Both the position numbers and the translations under genes were made by a program. From a virus, in the IMG/VR virus record IMGVR_UViG_3300042894_001036, positions 1 through 31,245 of that record: a stretch of 31,245 nt of DNA; one strand, written 5' to 3'. The notes below the pieces were generated by a model, which ran no database searches, was not told the DNA's origin, and saw only the letters and a list, made by a program, of their open reading frames with translations. This document shows, piece by piece, positions 30,321-31,245 of this stretch. How positions within the stretch are numbered: position 1 is the stretch's first letter; the number at the start of each line of letters is the position of its first letter.

Positions 30321-31245
30321 ATGAAACAAGAGACACAAATGTTCTGTGGGGACTCCGCAGAAAAACTTAAAGAAATAAAAGATAATAGTGTAGATATGTT
30401 ATGTAGCGACCCTCCCTACTCATATGGCTTCATGGGCAAAAAATGGGATCAGGTATTACCAGATACAGAAATATGGAGACAGAGTTATAGGGTATTGAAA
30501 CCTGGTGCGTTTATTACAGTTATGGCAGCACCAAGAACGGATGTATTATGGAGAATATCACGAGACCTTGAAGAAGCGGGGTTTGACTTATCATTCACCA
30601 ATATTGAATGGGTGTATCATAGTGGATTCCCCAAAGCAACAGATGTCAGTAAGTCATTAGACAAAAGGTTCAACGCTAAAGGTGAAGTTATTGGTGAATA
30701 TGAAAACTCTATACCACAAATAACGCCTTGGAAAGATGTAGATAGATTTGAGAGTAAGAATAGTATTACAGCACCAGCAACAGATGTAGCAAAGAAATAC
30801 GAAGGTAGTAAGGCAGGTTTCCAACCCAAGCCAGCAAGGGAAATAATCATCGTTGGAATGAAACCATTTAGTGAGGGGTCGTATGTTGATAAGGTATTAA
30901 ACTTTGAGGCATTACCTGATAATGTAAAGATGACTTATCCACTTATACAAACCCCAAAACCAGCAAAGAAGGAAAAGGACTTTGGATTAAGTGGTGAAGG
31001 TAAAAAAGAAACTATGTTTGGTAATGAAGATGGTATAAAACAATTAGGTAGAGCAACATTACCAGGCAACGAACATCAACCAAAGGAAGTTCAACCTAAA
31101 AAGAACGTACATCCAACGGTTAAACCAATTAAGTTAATGTCTTATTTGATTACCTTATTTACAAGACCTGGTGATTGGATTTTAGACCCCTTCGGTGGCA
31201 GCGGAACAACTGGTTTGGCTTGTAAGTTATTAGACAGAAACCATA
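30321..31245 (+). CDS. Beta-class DNA methyltransferase lacking its recognition segment (runs off end)
   Basis: The frame is open for 308 codons and unfinished. It has GDSAEKLKEI, the catalytic motif DPPY at 30-33, WVYHSGFPKATDV and PAREIIIVGM (motif VIII region), HPTVKPIKLMSYL at 264-276 (motif X) and DPFGGSGTT at 289-297 (SAM motif I). The order IV, VIII, X, I marks the beta class, acting on N6-adenine or N4-cytosine. Between VIII and X, where the recognition domain lies, I recall relatives having GISWxDDCRIP...GRFPANLL...SRYxDxDKWF. Here residues near 188 jump from YVDKVL to NFEALPDNV. The tail is probably bases 1-96, and the missing segment resembles the five downstream cassettes. It likely protects phage DNA from restriction. 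Confidence 0.85.
   Translation, partial: MKQETQMFCGDSAEKLKEIKDNSVDMLCSDPPYSYGFMGKKWDQVLPDTEIWRQSYRVLKPGAFITVMAAPRTDVLWRISRDLEEAGFDLSFTNIEWVYHSGFPKATDVSKSLDKRFNAKGEVIGEYENSIPQITPWKDVDRFESKNSITAPATDVAKKYEGSKAGFQPKPAREIIIVGMKPFSEGSYVDKVLNFEALPDNVKMTYPLIQTPKPAKKEKDFGLSGEGKKETMFGNEDGIKQLGRATLPGNEHQPKEVQPKKNVHPTVKPIKLMSYLITLFTRPGDWILDPFGGSGTTGLACKLLDRNH

Noticed and set aside
30617-30850. Minus-strand frame inside the methyltransferase
   Set aside because: It lies wholly over well-conserved methyltransferase sequence and looks like no family.

Overview
The window looks like nearly all of a tailed, siphovirus-like phage that infects a Bacteroidota host. The virion genes read as a phage: small and large terminase, tail chaperone, tape measure, XkdF-type protease, scaffold-like protein, major capsid, tail tube, portal and head-tail adaptor. 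The host guess rests on strong A+T richness, starts without Shine-Dalgarno sequences, two good matches to the Bacteroidota promoter (TTTG/TTG, 19-20 nt, TAnnTTTG), and resemblance of the capsid, tail-tube and tape-measure proteins to those of gut and freshwater Bacteroidota phages. That resemblance is recalled, not searched. TAA, TAG and TGA all act as stops.

The two ends belong together. Bases 30321-31245 encode a beta-class DNA methyltransferase that runs off the right end just after its SAM-binding motif, and bases 1-96 encode the C-terminus of the same kind of protein. The molecule is therefore probably circular or circularly permuted, about 31.3 kb, with roughly 20-30 nt missing at the join.

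Layout: 1-96 methyltransferase tail; 74-1979 a tandem array of five overlapping mini-genes that look like detached target-recognition segments of that methyltransferase; 1981-3878 packaging; 3914-5810 tail chaperone with a probable frameshift and connector or tail-completion proteins; 5812-14422 large tail or fibre proteins joined by Pro/Thr/Asn-rich linkers, including a seven-blade propeller; 14465-16911 tape measure; 16950-21502 protease, scaffold, capsid and tail tube, closed by a terminator; 21558-23520 more Pro/Thr-rich surface proteins; 23568-26136 portal, adaptor and small proteins; 26191-28042 small genes, a pseudoknotted RNA candidate and a minus-strand micro-gene; 28315-30175 a small-gene operon with an HNH endonuclease, a sigma-like protein and a helix-turn-helix protein; 30207-31245 a hairpin, leader and the methyltransferase.

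The most striking system is the methyltransferase with its cassette array. The methyltransferase lacks the variable recognition segment that I recall related phage enzymes carrying between motifs VIII and X. Five different versions of that segment, each an intact reading frame with conserved ends and variable centres, follow directly downstream. They could be recognition subunits acting in trans, or a cassette store for recombination. I saw no polymerase, primase, integrase or endolysin.
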